A stretch of DNA of 64,000 nucleotides from NCBI RefSeq assembly GCF_012985465.1, contig NZ_JAAQWN010000003.1, positions 62,001 to 126,000 on the forward strand, in the 5' to 3' direction. Under the pieces are notes generated by a model. It searched no databases. It saw only the letters and a list, made by a program, of their open reading frames with translations, and had not been told where the DNA came from. This document shows positions 41,521 through 48,938 of the stretch, one piece after another. The translations under genes and the position numbers were made by a program. Origin of the DNA: Pseudomonas sp. WS 5079 (GTDB lineage: Bacteria > Pseudomonadota > Gammaproteobacteria > Pseudomonadales > Pseudomonadaceae). Each line of letters begins with the position of its first letter. The first letter of the stretch is position 1.

Positions 41521-42000
41521 TCAAATAGATTGCAAAAAATCTTCAGCTTTCGACACTCCCGCACGTAATATGATCAACGAAGAACTTTGCGGTGTATTGA
41601 TGATTTCGTCACCGTTACTGAGCACGCTGCCCACTAATGCAATATGGCTGTAGTCTGCTCCTGCGGCGGTTACAATTTGTGCTTTAGTGCCGTCGTTGTA
41701 TACAGCGTAATCACCTTTCTGCGCGGCGCGTACGTGCTGCCCGTTAGGCAGTTTGAATTCCATCGGAGAAGTGGCTTGTTCAATAACGCCACCGTTGCGG
41801 GTTTGGCTGCCTTGCGCCGCGATTCGGTAAATAGCGATAGGAGGATGGGCTTTTCTGTATTCTTGCTGTTGCCTGACGAGGGTCAACACCTCTTCGTTGC
41901 AGGTGTCTTGTATGTTCTCCGTGATTTTCGACTTGTCTAGGTCGCGGAGAAGGTCAGCGCAAGCTTCGTTGGTGTGACGTGCAGGTTGGGCTGTATTCAT
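41521..42000 (-). CDS. PAAR-like small protein upstream of the effector
   Basis: A 159-residue soluble protein. The N-terminal third is charged and helical (ACADLLRDLDKSKITENIQD). The rest resembles a PAAR-like fold, with RIAAQGSQTRNGGVIEQATS, RAAQKGDYAVYNDGTKAQIV and HIALVGSVLSNGDEIINTPQ, patterns I associate with secreted PAAR/DUF4150-type proteins. Start ATG 42000 is preferred over 42033; its ribosome-binding site is weak (AACGAGA). It precedes the effector by 128 bases on the same strand. It could be a second spike-tip protein, an adaptor or a chaperone. No exact family was recognised. Confidence 0.6.
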   Translation of the reverse strand: MNTAQPARHTNEACADLLRDLDKSKITENIQDTCNEEVLTLVRQQQEYRKAHPPIAIYRIAAQGSQTRNGGVIEQATSPMEFKLPNGQHVRAAQKGDYAVYNDGTKAQIVTAAGADYSHIALVGSVLSNGDEIINTPQSSSLIILRAGVSKAEDFLQSI

Positions 42001-42277
42001 TTTATATTCTCGTTCATGACGTGTGTGTTGCACTAAGCTTGGTGTATGCAGTGATTAAAACTAGGCGTAAGTGCCAGGTCGTCAGCCTGAAGAGATATAG
42101 GTTTTAAGTAAAGTCGGATGCCTCCGAAGTTAAGCTCATAAAGTTCTGAAGGAAAAATTCCATTTATTTAAATGATGGGAGTGATTCTGCGCATAGACAG
42201 CGATTACTTTGGTACTGCACCGTGAGTGTTCAGATGCCCGGTGTGCGGCGCCGGGCGAAGGGCTTCCAACGCACTGC
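42001..42277. other. AT-rich intergenic region beside the effector module
   Basis: No convincing gene is present in these 277 bases. The region is distinctly AT-rich for this genome (for example AATTCCATTTATTTAAATGA near 42157-42176). It probably contains the promoter of the PAAR-like gene on the minus strand and marks one edge of the low-GC segment. Confidence 0.5.
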
Positions 42278-43438
42278 CTAACTCGGCCAATGCCACGCCG
42301 GCTCATCCAACACCCGCTGCCCCACAATCTGCGTCTGGCCCATCACCTTCTCCAGCACAATCGAATTGCATCCCTCGTCCTGCTGCAACGCCGCGATCAA
42401 GCGGCTGGCATGGGACACCACCCACACCTGGCATTGCCTTGATGCCTGGATGATCAGGCGCGCCAAGGCCGGCAACAGGTCCGGGTGCAGGCTGGTTTCC
42501 GGTTCGTTGAGCACCATCATCGTTGGCGGGCGTGGCGTCAGCAGGGCGGCGATCAGCAGCAGGTAGCGCAGGGTGCCGTCCGACAACTCCGCCGCCGACA
42601 GTGGCCTCAGCAACCCTTCCTGATAAAACTCAATGGCAAAACGTCCGCCCTGCAACGGCTGGATATTCAGGCGTGCGCCGGGAAACGCATCGCCGACTGC
42701 GCGCTGCAAGGCCTCGGGGTCGCCGATTTCGCGGATGGTCTGCAACGCGGCCGCGAGGTCGCGGCCATCGTGGTGCAACACCGGTGTGCGCGTACCCAAT
42801 TGGGGCAGGCGCACTGGCGCATCGGCGTCGCTGCGAAAGTGGTCGTAGAAGCGCCAGCCGCGAATGCTTTCGCGCAGCATCAGCACTTCGGGCGAGCCGC
42901 GCAGGCTGCCGACCTGGTCGAACAGGCTGTGGTAGTCGGGCGTGTGTTGGGCCAGCACATCCCAGGTCCGCCCGTCTCGGGCGCGGATCATCGCCCCCGA
43001 GCGTTGCACCAGCAGGCTGGCCGGGCGATAGACGTGGCCGGCCCAGATGCATTCCTTCTTGATCTCGGGGTCCAGGGAAAAGTACGACGAACTGGGTACT
43101 GGCAAGCCCAGGGAAATCGCGTAGCTGAAGTCTTCGCCGGCAAAGCCCAGGCGCAAGCGCTTGACGCCCTGGGGCACGCTGGCCTGCACCGCGACTTCGC
43201 CCTTGAGCATGCGCCGGCTGATGTTTTCGGGGCCGGCCCAGAACGTCGAGTCCAGGCCTCCTTCACGGGCCAGGGCATTGATCACGCCGCCCTGGGCGGT
43301 TTCCGCCAGCAGGCGCAAGGCGCGGTACAGGTTGGATTTGCCGCTGCCATTGGGGCCGGTGATCAGGTTCAGCCGATCCAGCGGTACCACCAATTTATTG
43401 ATCGAGCGGTAATTGGCCACCGCTAAGGTTTTCAGCAT
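42278..43438 (-). CDS. Stand-alone AAA-family (SMC/RecF-like) ATPase
   Basis: A 386-residue ABC-type ATPase without membrane segments. Walker A is GPNGSGKSN (28-36) after LKTLAVANYRSINKLVVPL, the signature-like motif is LSDGTLRYLL and Walker B is MMVLNEPETSLHP, followed by the switch histidine in VVSHASRLI. The long insert between Walker A and the signature has no coiled-coil hinge, placing it with the AAA_21-type group that includes housekeeping and defence ATPases. No partner gene (TOPRIM, nuclease) is adjacent. The function is unknown. The gene is GC-rich like the core genome, unlike the neighbouring effector module. Confidence 0.78.
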   Translation of the reverse strand: MLKTLAVANYRSINKLVVPLDRLNLITGPNGSGKSNLYRALRLLAETAQGGVINALAREGGLDSTFWAGPENISRRMLKGEVAVQASVPQGVKRLRLGFAGEDFSYAISLGLPVPSSSYFSLDPEIKKECIWAGHVYRPASLLVQRSGAMIRARDGRTWDVLAQHTPDYHSLFDQVGSLRGSPEVLMLRESIRGWRFYDHFRSDADAPVRLPQLGTRTPVLHHDGRDLAAALQTIREIGDPEALQRAVGDAFPGARLNIQPLQGGRFAIEFYQEGLLRPLSAAELSDGTLRYLLLIAALLTPRPPTMMVLNEPETSLHPDLLPALARLIIQASRQCQVWVVSHASRLIAALQQDEGCNSIVLEKVMGQTQIVGQRVLDEPAWHWPS

Positions 43439-43478
43439 CAGGGGCGTTCCCGGCCGGTATGGACCGCCATCTTACCCT

Positions 43479-43503
43479 GTAGGAGTCGGCTTGCCGGCGA
43501 TCA
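43479..43503. repeat. Single REP core (GTAG class)
   Basis: GTAGGAGTCGGCTTGCCGGC plus GATCA: one unpaired REP between the ATPase start and the RND operon. Confidence 0.75.
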
Positions 43504-43602
43504 ACCGAGGCCAGGTAATTCCCATAGTCGAAGGCGGAACCCTGAACTAAGCTCACAGTCGCATACACACTGGCACGTCGGTATCACGCAAAAGGAGCCT
43601 GC

Positions 43603-44706
43603 ATGGGCGGTCCCACCTCAACAGTTATTTGTGGCGTTGCTCTGCTGGCATTGCTGAGCGGCTGTGGCCAGCAAAAGCCTGAGTCCAAGGCCCATTCCAG
43701 GGTGTTTGTGCAAACCGTGCAGCCGTCCGATTTCGCGGCGGCGGTGACCCTTACCGGGGATATCCAGGCGCGGGTGCAGACCGATTTGTCGTTTCGCGTA
43801 GGCGGCAAGATTATCCAGCGCATGGTGGATGTGGGCGACCGCGTGACGGCCCGGCAAGTGCTGGCCAGGCTCGATCCCAAGGATTTGCAGACCAACGTCG
43901 ATTCCGCCCAGGCCCAGGTGGTGGCGGAACAGGCGCGGGTCAAACAGACGGCGGCGGCCTTTGTGCGCCAGGAGAAACTCCTGCCCAAGGGCTACACCAG
44001 CCGCAGCGAGTACGACGCGGCCCAGGCCGCCTTGCGCAGCAGCCAAAGTGCCCTGGCGGCGGCGCAGGCGCAGTTGGCCAACGCCCGCGAGCAGTTGGGC
44101 TACACCGCCCTCATCGCCGAAGCGCCGGGGGTGATTACCGCGCGCCAGGCCGAAGTCGGCCAGGTGGTGCAGGCCACCGTGCCGATTTTCAGCCTGGCCC
44201 GTGACGGCGAGCGCGACGCGGTATTCAACGTCTACGAATCGCTGCTGGCGGAGCCACCGCCGGATGCGCCAATCACCGTCAGCCTGCTGGATAACCCGAG
44301 CATCAAGGCCGTGGGCCGGGTGCGTGAAGTGACCCCGGCCGTTGCGGCCAGCAGCGGCACGGTGCAGGTGAAGATTGCCCTGGAGGCCTTGCCCAAGGGC
44401 ATGCAACTGGGTTCGGTGGTCAGCGCCACCGCCAACGGGCAAGCCAAGGCCAGCATCGAACTGCCTTGGGCTGCACTGACCAAGGATCTCAGCGAGCCCG
44501 CCGTGTGGCTGGTGGATGGCGACGGCAAGGCGCAATTGCACAAGGTCACTGTCGCGCGCTACCTGACCGGCAAGGTGATCATCAGCGATGGCCTCAAGGG
44601 CGGCGAAAAAGTCGTAGTGGCCGGTGGGCAATTGCTGCACCCAGGCATGGTGGTGGAGATCGCCCAGGCGCCGGACCAGGCCCAGGCCAAGGGCGTGCAG
44701 CCATGA
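43603..44706 (+). CDS. RND efflux periplasmic adaptor (TriA-like)
   Basis: A 367-residue membrane-fusion lipoprotein. The signal ends in the lipobox LLSGC (about 17-21). It has the split lipoyl-type domain (FRVGGKIIQRMVDVGDRVTARQVLARLD ... GVITARQAEVGQVV), a helical hairpin rich in Ala, Gln and Glu, and a beta-barrel domain. Two adaptors in a row followed by one RND pump is the layout of triABC in P. aeruginosa, where both adaptors are needed and OpmH is the outer-membrane channel. No outer-membrane factor or TetR gene is adjacent here. Its stop overlaps the next start (ATGA). Confidence 0.83.
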   Translation: MGGPTSTVICGVALLALLSGCGQQKPESKAHSRVFVQTVQPSDFAAAVTLTGDIQARVQTDLSFRVGGKIIQRMVDVGDRVTARQVLARLDPKDLQTNVDSAQAQVVAEQARVKQTAAAFVRQEKLLPKGYTSRSEYDAAQAALRSSQSALAAAQAQLANAREQLGYTALIAEAPGVITARQAEVGQVVQATVPIFSLARDGERDAVFNVYESLLAEPPPDAPITVSLLDNPSIKAVGRVREVTPAVAASSGTVQVKIALEALPKGMQLGSVVSATANGQAKASIELPWAALTKDLSEPAVWLVDGDGKAQLHKVTVARYLTGKVIISDGLKGGEKVVVAGGQLLHPGMVVEIAQAPDQAQAKGVQP

Positions 44707-45773
44707 AGCACCTGACGCTGATCCTCGCCAGCAGCCTGTTGCTGATCGCCTGTTCCAAGGAAGAACCGGTGCCGGAGCCTATAAGGCCGGTGCTCTGGGT
44801 CGAGGTGAAGGCCGAAGACCAGGCTCACCTCGGGCGCTTTGCCGGCAGCATCCAGGCGCGTTATGAAAGTAACCTGGGTTTCCGGGTGCCAGGGCGCATC
44901 GCCCGGCGCGCGGTGGATGTGGGCGCCGAAGTCGAAAAAGGCGCCTTGCTGGCGGTGCTCGACCCCACGGACCAGCAGAACCAGCTGCGCTCCGCCCAGG
45001 GCGACCTGGCGCGGATCCAGGCGCAATTTATCAACGCCCAGGCCAATGCGCGGCGCCAGCAGGAGTTGTTCAACCGTGGCGTCGGCGCCCAGGCGCAACT
45101 GGACATTGCCCAGACCGACCTGAAAACTACCCAGGCCTCCCTCGACCAGGCCAAGGCCTCGGTGGACCAGGCCAAGGACCAGCTCAACTACGCCGAGTTG
45201 CGCACTGACCACGGTGGCATCGTCACCGCCTGGAATGCCGAGGCCGGCCAGGTGGTCAGCGCCGGCCAGCAAGTAGTGACCCTGGCCCGTCCGGATATCA
45301 AGGAAGCGGTGATCGACCTGCCCGCCGGCCTCGCCGAGCGTCTGCCGCCGGATGTGGTGTTCCTGGTGGCCAGCCAGTTGGACCCCAGCATCAACACCAC
45401 CGCCACCGTACGCGAGATCGAGCCCCAGGCACAAAGCGCAACCCGCACCCGTCGCGCGCGCCTGACCCTGGCCCAGACGCCCCCGGCGTTCCGGTTGGGC
45501 ACGGCGATCAGTGTGACCTTGAGTTCGGCCATCGCGCCACGCATCGAGTTGCCCGCCAGCGCGGTGCAGGATGTCGAGGGCAAGGCCCGCATCTGGGTCA
45601 TCGATATGCAGCAGCAGACCGTGCAACCCCGCGACGTGACCCTGGTCAGCCGTGATGCCAGCAGTGTCGTGCTCAACGGCGGCGTGCAGCCTGGCGAGCG
45701 GGTGGTCAGCGCCGGCGTCAATAGCCTCAAGCCCGGACAAAAAGTCAAAACCGACGAGGACAGCCCGCGATGA
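44703..45773 (+). CDS. RND efflux periplasmic adaptor (TriB-like)
   Basis: A 356-residue membrane-fusion lipoprotein with lipobox LLIAC (residues 14-18). Lipoyl halves are FRVPGRIARRAVDVGAEVEKGALLAVLDP and GGIVTAWNAEAGQVV, with a coiled-coil hairpin between (QAQLDIAQTDLKTTQASLDQ). I chose ATG 44703, which overlaps the upstream stop; the open frame extends upstream into TriA-like coding sequence and is not used. Its own stop overlaps the pump start by ATGA. It is a diverged paralogue of the preceding adaptor. Confidence 0.83.
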   Translation: MKHLTLILASSLLLIACSKEEPVPEPIRPVLWVEVKAEDQAHLGRFAGSIQARYESNLGFRVPGRIARRAVDVGAEVEKGALLAVLDPTDQQNQLRSAQGDLARIQAQFINAQANARRQQELFNRGVGAQAQLDIAQTDLKTTQASLDQAKASVDQAKDQLNYAELRTDHGGIVTAWNAEAGQVVSAGQQVVTLARPDIKEAVIDLPAGLAERLPPDVVFLVASQLDPSINTTATVREIEPQAQSATRTRRARLTLAQTPPAFRLGTAISVTLSSAIAPRIELPASAVQDVEGKARIWVIDMQQQTVQPRDVTLVSRDASSVVLNGGVQPGERVVSAGVNSLKPGQKVKTDEDSPR

Positions 45774-48700
45774 AAGGGAGCTTCAACTTATCCGACTGGG
45801 CACTCAAGCATCAGTCCTTCGTCTGGTACCTGATGTTCGTTGCGCTGCTGATGGGCGTGTTTTCCTACATGAACCTGGGACGCGAGGAGGATCCGTCCTT
45901 CACCATCAAGACCATGGTGATCCAGACCCGCTGGCCGGGCGCGACCCAGGAAGAAACCCTCAAGCAGGTCACCGACCGCATCGAGAAAAAGCTCGAAGAG
46001 CTGGACTCCCTGGACTATGTGAAAAGCTACACCCGGCCTGGTGAATCCACGGTCTTCGTGTTCCTCAAGGACACCACCAGCGCCAAGGCGATCCCCGAGA
46101 TCTGGTACCAGGTGCGCAAGAAGATCGACGACATTCGCGGCACTTTCCCCCAGGGCTTGCAGGGACCGTCGTTCAACGACGAGTTCGGTGATGTGTTTGG
46201 CTCGGTGTATGCCTTTACCGCCGATGGCATGTCGATGCGCCAGTTGCGCGACTACGTCGAGCAGGTGCGCGCCGAAATCCGGGCGGTGCCGGGGCTGGGC
46301 AAGGTCGAGATGATCGGCCAGCAGGACGAAGTGATTTACCTGAATTTTTCCACGCGCAAACTGGCCGCCCTGGGGATTGACCAGCGCCAAGTGGTGCAGA
46401 GCCTGCAAGCGCAGAACGCGGTGACCCCGGCCGGGGTGATCGAGGCCGGGCCGGAGCGGATTTCGGTGCGTACCTCCGGGCAATTCGCCTCGGAAAAGGA
46501 TCTGGCTGACGTCAACCTGCGGCTCAATGACCGCTTCTACCGCCTGGCGGATATCGCGGATATCAGCCGTGGCTATGTGGATCCGGCGCGGCCGATGTTC
46601 CGTTTCAACGGCCAGCAAGCCATTGGCCTGGCCATCGCCATGCAGAAGGGCGGCAATATCCAGGAGTTCGGCAAGGCCCTGCACCAGCGCATGGACGAGC
46701 TGACTGCCGACCTGCCGGTGGGCATCGGCGTGCACAAGGTGTCGGACCAGGCAGAGGTGGTGGAAGAGGCCGTCGGCGGCTTCACGAGTGCGCTGTTCGA
46801 AGCGGTGATCATCGTGCTGGTGGTGAGCTTTATCAGCCTGGGCCTGCGTGCCGGGTTGGTGGTGGCGTGCTCGATCCCGCTGGTGCTGGCACTGGTATTT
46901 GTCTTTATGGAGTACAGCGGCATCACCATGCAGCGGGTGTCGCTGGGTGCGTTGATCATCGCCCTCGGTTTGCTGGTGGATGACGCGATGATCACCGTGG
47001 AAATGATGATCACGCGCCTGGAAAAAGGCGAGACCCTGGAGCAGGCCGCGACCTACGCCTACACCTCCACCGCGTTCCCCATGCTCACCGGCACCCTGGT
47101 GACCGTGGCCGGCTTCGTGCCGATTGGCCTCAACGCCAGCTCGGCCGGCGAATACACCTTCACCCTGTTTGCGGTGATTGCGGTGGCGATGCTGGTGTCG
47201 TGGGTGGTGGCCGTGTTGTTTGCGCCGGTGATTGGCGTGCATATCCTCAGCAGCAAGGTCAAACCCCACAGTGAAGAGCCGGGGCGGATCGGGCGGGTGT
47301 TCAACGCCGGTATGCTGTGGGCCATGCGCAACCGCTGGTGGGCGATTGGCCTGACGGTGCTGCTGTTCGTGGCGTCGGTGTTTTCCATGCAGTTTGTGCA
47401 GAACCAGTTTTTCCCGTCGTCGGATCGCCCGGAAATCCTCGTCGACCTCAACCTGCCGCAAAACGCCTCGATCAACGAAACCCGCAAGGCCGTGGATCGG
47501 CTTGAGGCAATCATCAAGGACGACCCCGACATCGCACGCTGGAGCACCTATATCGGCCAAGGGGCGATCCGTTTCTACCTGCCCCTGGACCAGCAACTGG
47601 AGAACCCGTACTACGCGCAGTTGGTGATTGTCAGCAAGGGCCTGGAGGAGCGCGGCGCGTTGATCGAGCGCCTGCAAAAACGTTTGCGCGATGACTTCGT
47701 GGGCGTCGGCAGTTTTGTCCAACCCCTGGAAATGGGCCCGCCGGTCGGGCGGCCGATCCAGTACCGGGTGTCTGGCAAGGACATCGACCAGGTGCGCAAA
47801 CACGCCATCGAACTGGCGACGTTGCTGGATAAAAATACGCACCTGGGCGAGATCATCTATGACTGGAACGAGCCGGGCAAAGTGCTGCGGGTCGATATCG
47901 CCCAGGACAAGGCGCGCCAGCTTGGGCTGTCGTCCGAAGACGTGGCGCAGTTGATGAACAGCGTGGTCAGCGGCTCGGCCGTGACCCAGGTACACGACGA
48001 TATCTACCTGATCAACGTGGTCGGCCGCGCCGAAGACGCCGAGCGCGGCACCCCGGAAACCTTGCAGAACCTGCAGATCGTCACCCCCAGCGGCACCTCG
48101 ATCCCATTGCTGGCCTTTGCCACCGTGCGCTACGAGTTGGAGCAGCCGCTGGTGTGGCGCCGTGATCGCAAGCCGACCATCACCATCAAGGCCGCCGTGC
48201 GCGACGAGATGCAGCCGACCGACCTGGTCAAGCAGCTCAAGCCTGAAATCGAGAAATTCAGCGCCGGCTTGCCGGTGGGCTACACGGTCGCTACCGGTGG
48301 CACCGTGGAGGAAAGCGGCAAGGCCCAGGGCCCGATTGCCAGTGTGGTGCCGTTGATGCTGTTCTTGATGGCGACCTTCCTGATGATCCAGTTGCACAGC
48401 GTGCAGAAAATGTTCTTGGTGGCCAGCGTGGCCCCACTGGGCCTGATCGGCGTGGTGTTGGCGCTGATTCCCACGGGCACGCCCATGGGCTTTGTGGCGA
48501 TCCTGGGGATTCTGGCGTTGATCGGTATCATCATCCGCAACTCGGTGATCCTGGTGACCCAGATCGACGCCTACGAGCGTGATGGCTACACACCGTGGGA
48601 CGCGGTAGTGCAGGCCACCGAACACCGGCGCCGGCCGATCCTGCTGACGGCGGCGGCCGCCAGCCTGGGCATGATCCCCATCGCCCTGGAAGTGTTCTGG

Positions 48701-48811
48701 GGGCCTATGGCCTACGCGATGATCGGCGGCATCATCATCGCCACCCTGCTGACGCTGCTGTTTTTGCCGGCGTTGTATGTGGCTTGGTACAAAATCCGCG
48801 AGCCCGCGTAG
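45770..48811 (+). CDS. RND efflux pump (TriC-like)
   Basis: A 1013-residue inner-membrane proton-drug antiporter of the AcrB/HAE1-like family. It has the N-terminal helix (about 10-30), a large periplasmic loop, helices 2-6 with LGLLVDDAMITVEMM (proton-relay acidic pair region), a second N-terminal-type helix near 520, another periplasmic loop and helices 8-12 (GILALIGIIIRNSVILVTQ). Length and organisation match TriC (about 1015 residues from memory), a triclosan exporter. The substrate here is not proven. The stop TAG is the TAG of a GTAGG REP remnant. Codons overlap the preceding adaptor (ATGA). Confidence 0.86.
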   Translation: MKGSFNLSDWALKHQSFVWYLMFVALLMGVFSYMNLGREEDPSFTIKTMVIQTRWPGATQEETLKQVTDRIEKKLEELDSLDYVKSYTRPGESTVFVFLKDTTSAKAIPEIWYQVRKKIDDIRGTFPQGLQGPSFNDEFGDVFGSVYAFTADGMSMRQLRDYVEQVRAEIRAVPGLGKVEMIGQQDEVIYLNFSTRKLAALGIDQRQVVQSLQAQNAVTPAGVIEAGPERISVRTSGQFASEKDLADVNLRLNDRFYRLADIADISRGYVDPARPMFRFNGQQAIGLAIAMQKGGNIQEFGKALHQRMDELTADLPVGIGVHKVSDQAEVVEEAVGGFTSALFEAVIIVLVVSFISLGLRAGLVVACSIPLVLALVFVFMEYSGITMQRVSLGALIIALGLLVDDAMITVEMMITRLEKGETLEQAATYAYTSTAFPMLTGTLVTVAGFVPIGLNASSAGEYTFTLFAVIAVAMLVSWVVAVLFAPVIGVHILSSKVKPHSEEPGRIGRVFNAGMLWAMRNRWWAIGLTVLLFVASVFSMQFVQNQFFPSSDRPEILVDLNLPQNASINETRKAVDRLEAIIKDDPDIARWSTYIGQGAIRFYLPLDQQLENPYYAQLVIVSKGLEERGALIERLQKRLRDDFVGVGSFVQPLEMGPPVGRPIQYRVSGKDIDQVRKHAIELATLLDKNTHLGEIIYDWNEPGKVLRVDIAQDKARQLGLSSEDVAQLMNSVVSGSAVTQVHDDIYLINVVGRAEDAERGTPETLQNLQIVTPSGTSIPLLAFATVRYELEQPLVWRRDRKPTITIKAAVRDEMQPTDLVKQLKPEIEKFSAGLPVGYTVATGGTVEESGKAQGPIASVVPLMLFLMATFLMIQLHSVQKMFLVASVAPLGLIGVVLALIPTGTPMGFVAILGILALIGIIIRNSVILVTQIDAYERDGYTPWDAVVQATEHRRRPILLTAAAASLGMIPIALEVFWGPMAYAMIGGIIIATLLTLLFLPALYVAWYKIREPA

Positions 48812-48834
48812 GGGTCGGCAAGCCGGCTCCTACA
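48810..48834. repeat. REP remnant overlapping the RND stop codon
   Basis: GTAGGGGTCGGCAAGCCGGC followed by TCCTAC: a degenerate single GTAG-class REP whose first TAG is the stop codon of the RND pump gene. Confidence 0.7.
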
Positions 48835-48938
48835 GCGCGGTAGGGGCCGTGGGAAACGTCTCAAAGTCCTAATGGGGCGTTTCTCAGGTAACCAATTGTT
48901 TTACCCTCCAGGCTTTCACTTGTGTGAAGGTCTTTGCC

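Noticed and set aside
45788..48625. Very long minus-strand open frame (945 codons) opposite the RND pump
   Set aside because: It is a shadow of high-GC codon usage: its translation is rich in His, Gln and Arg without domains, while the plus-strand protein is a clear RND pump.
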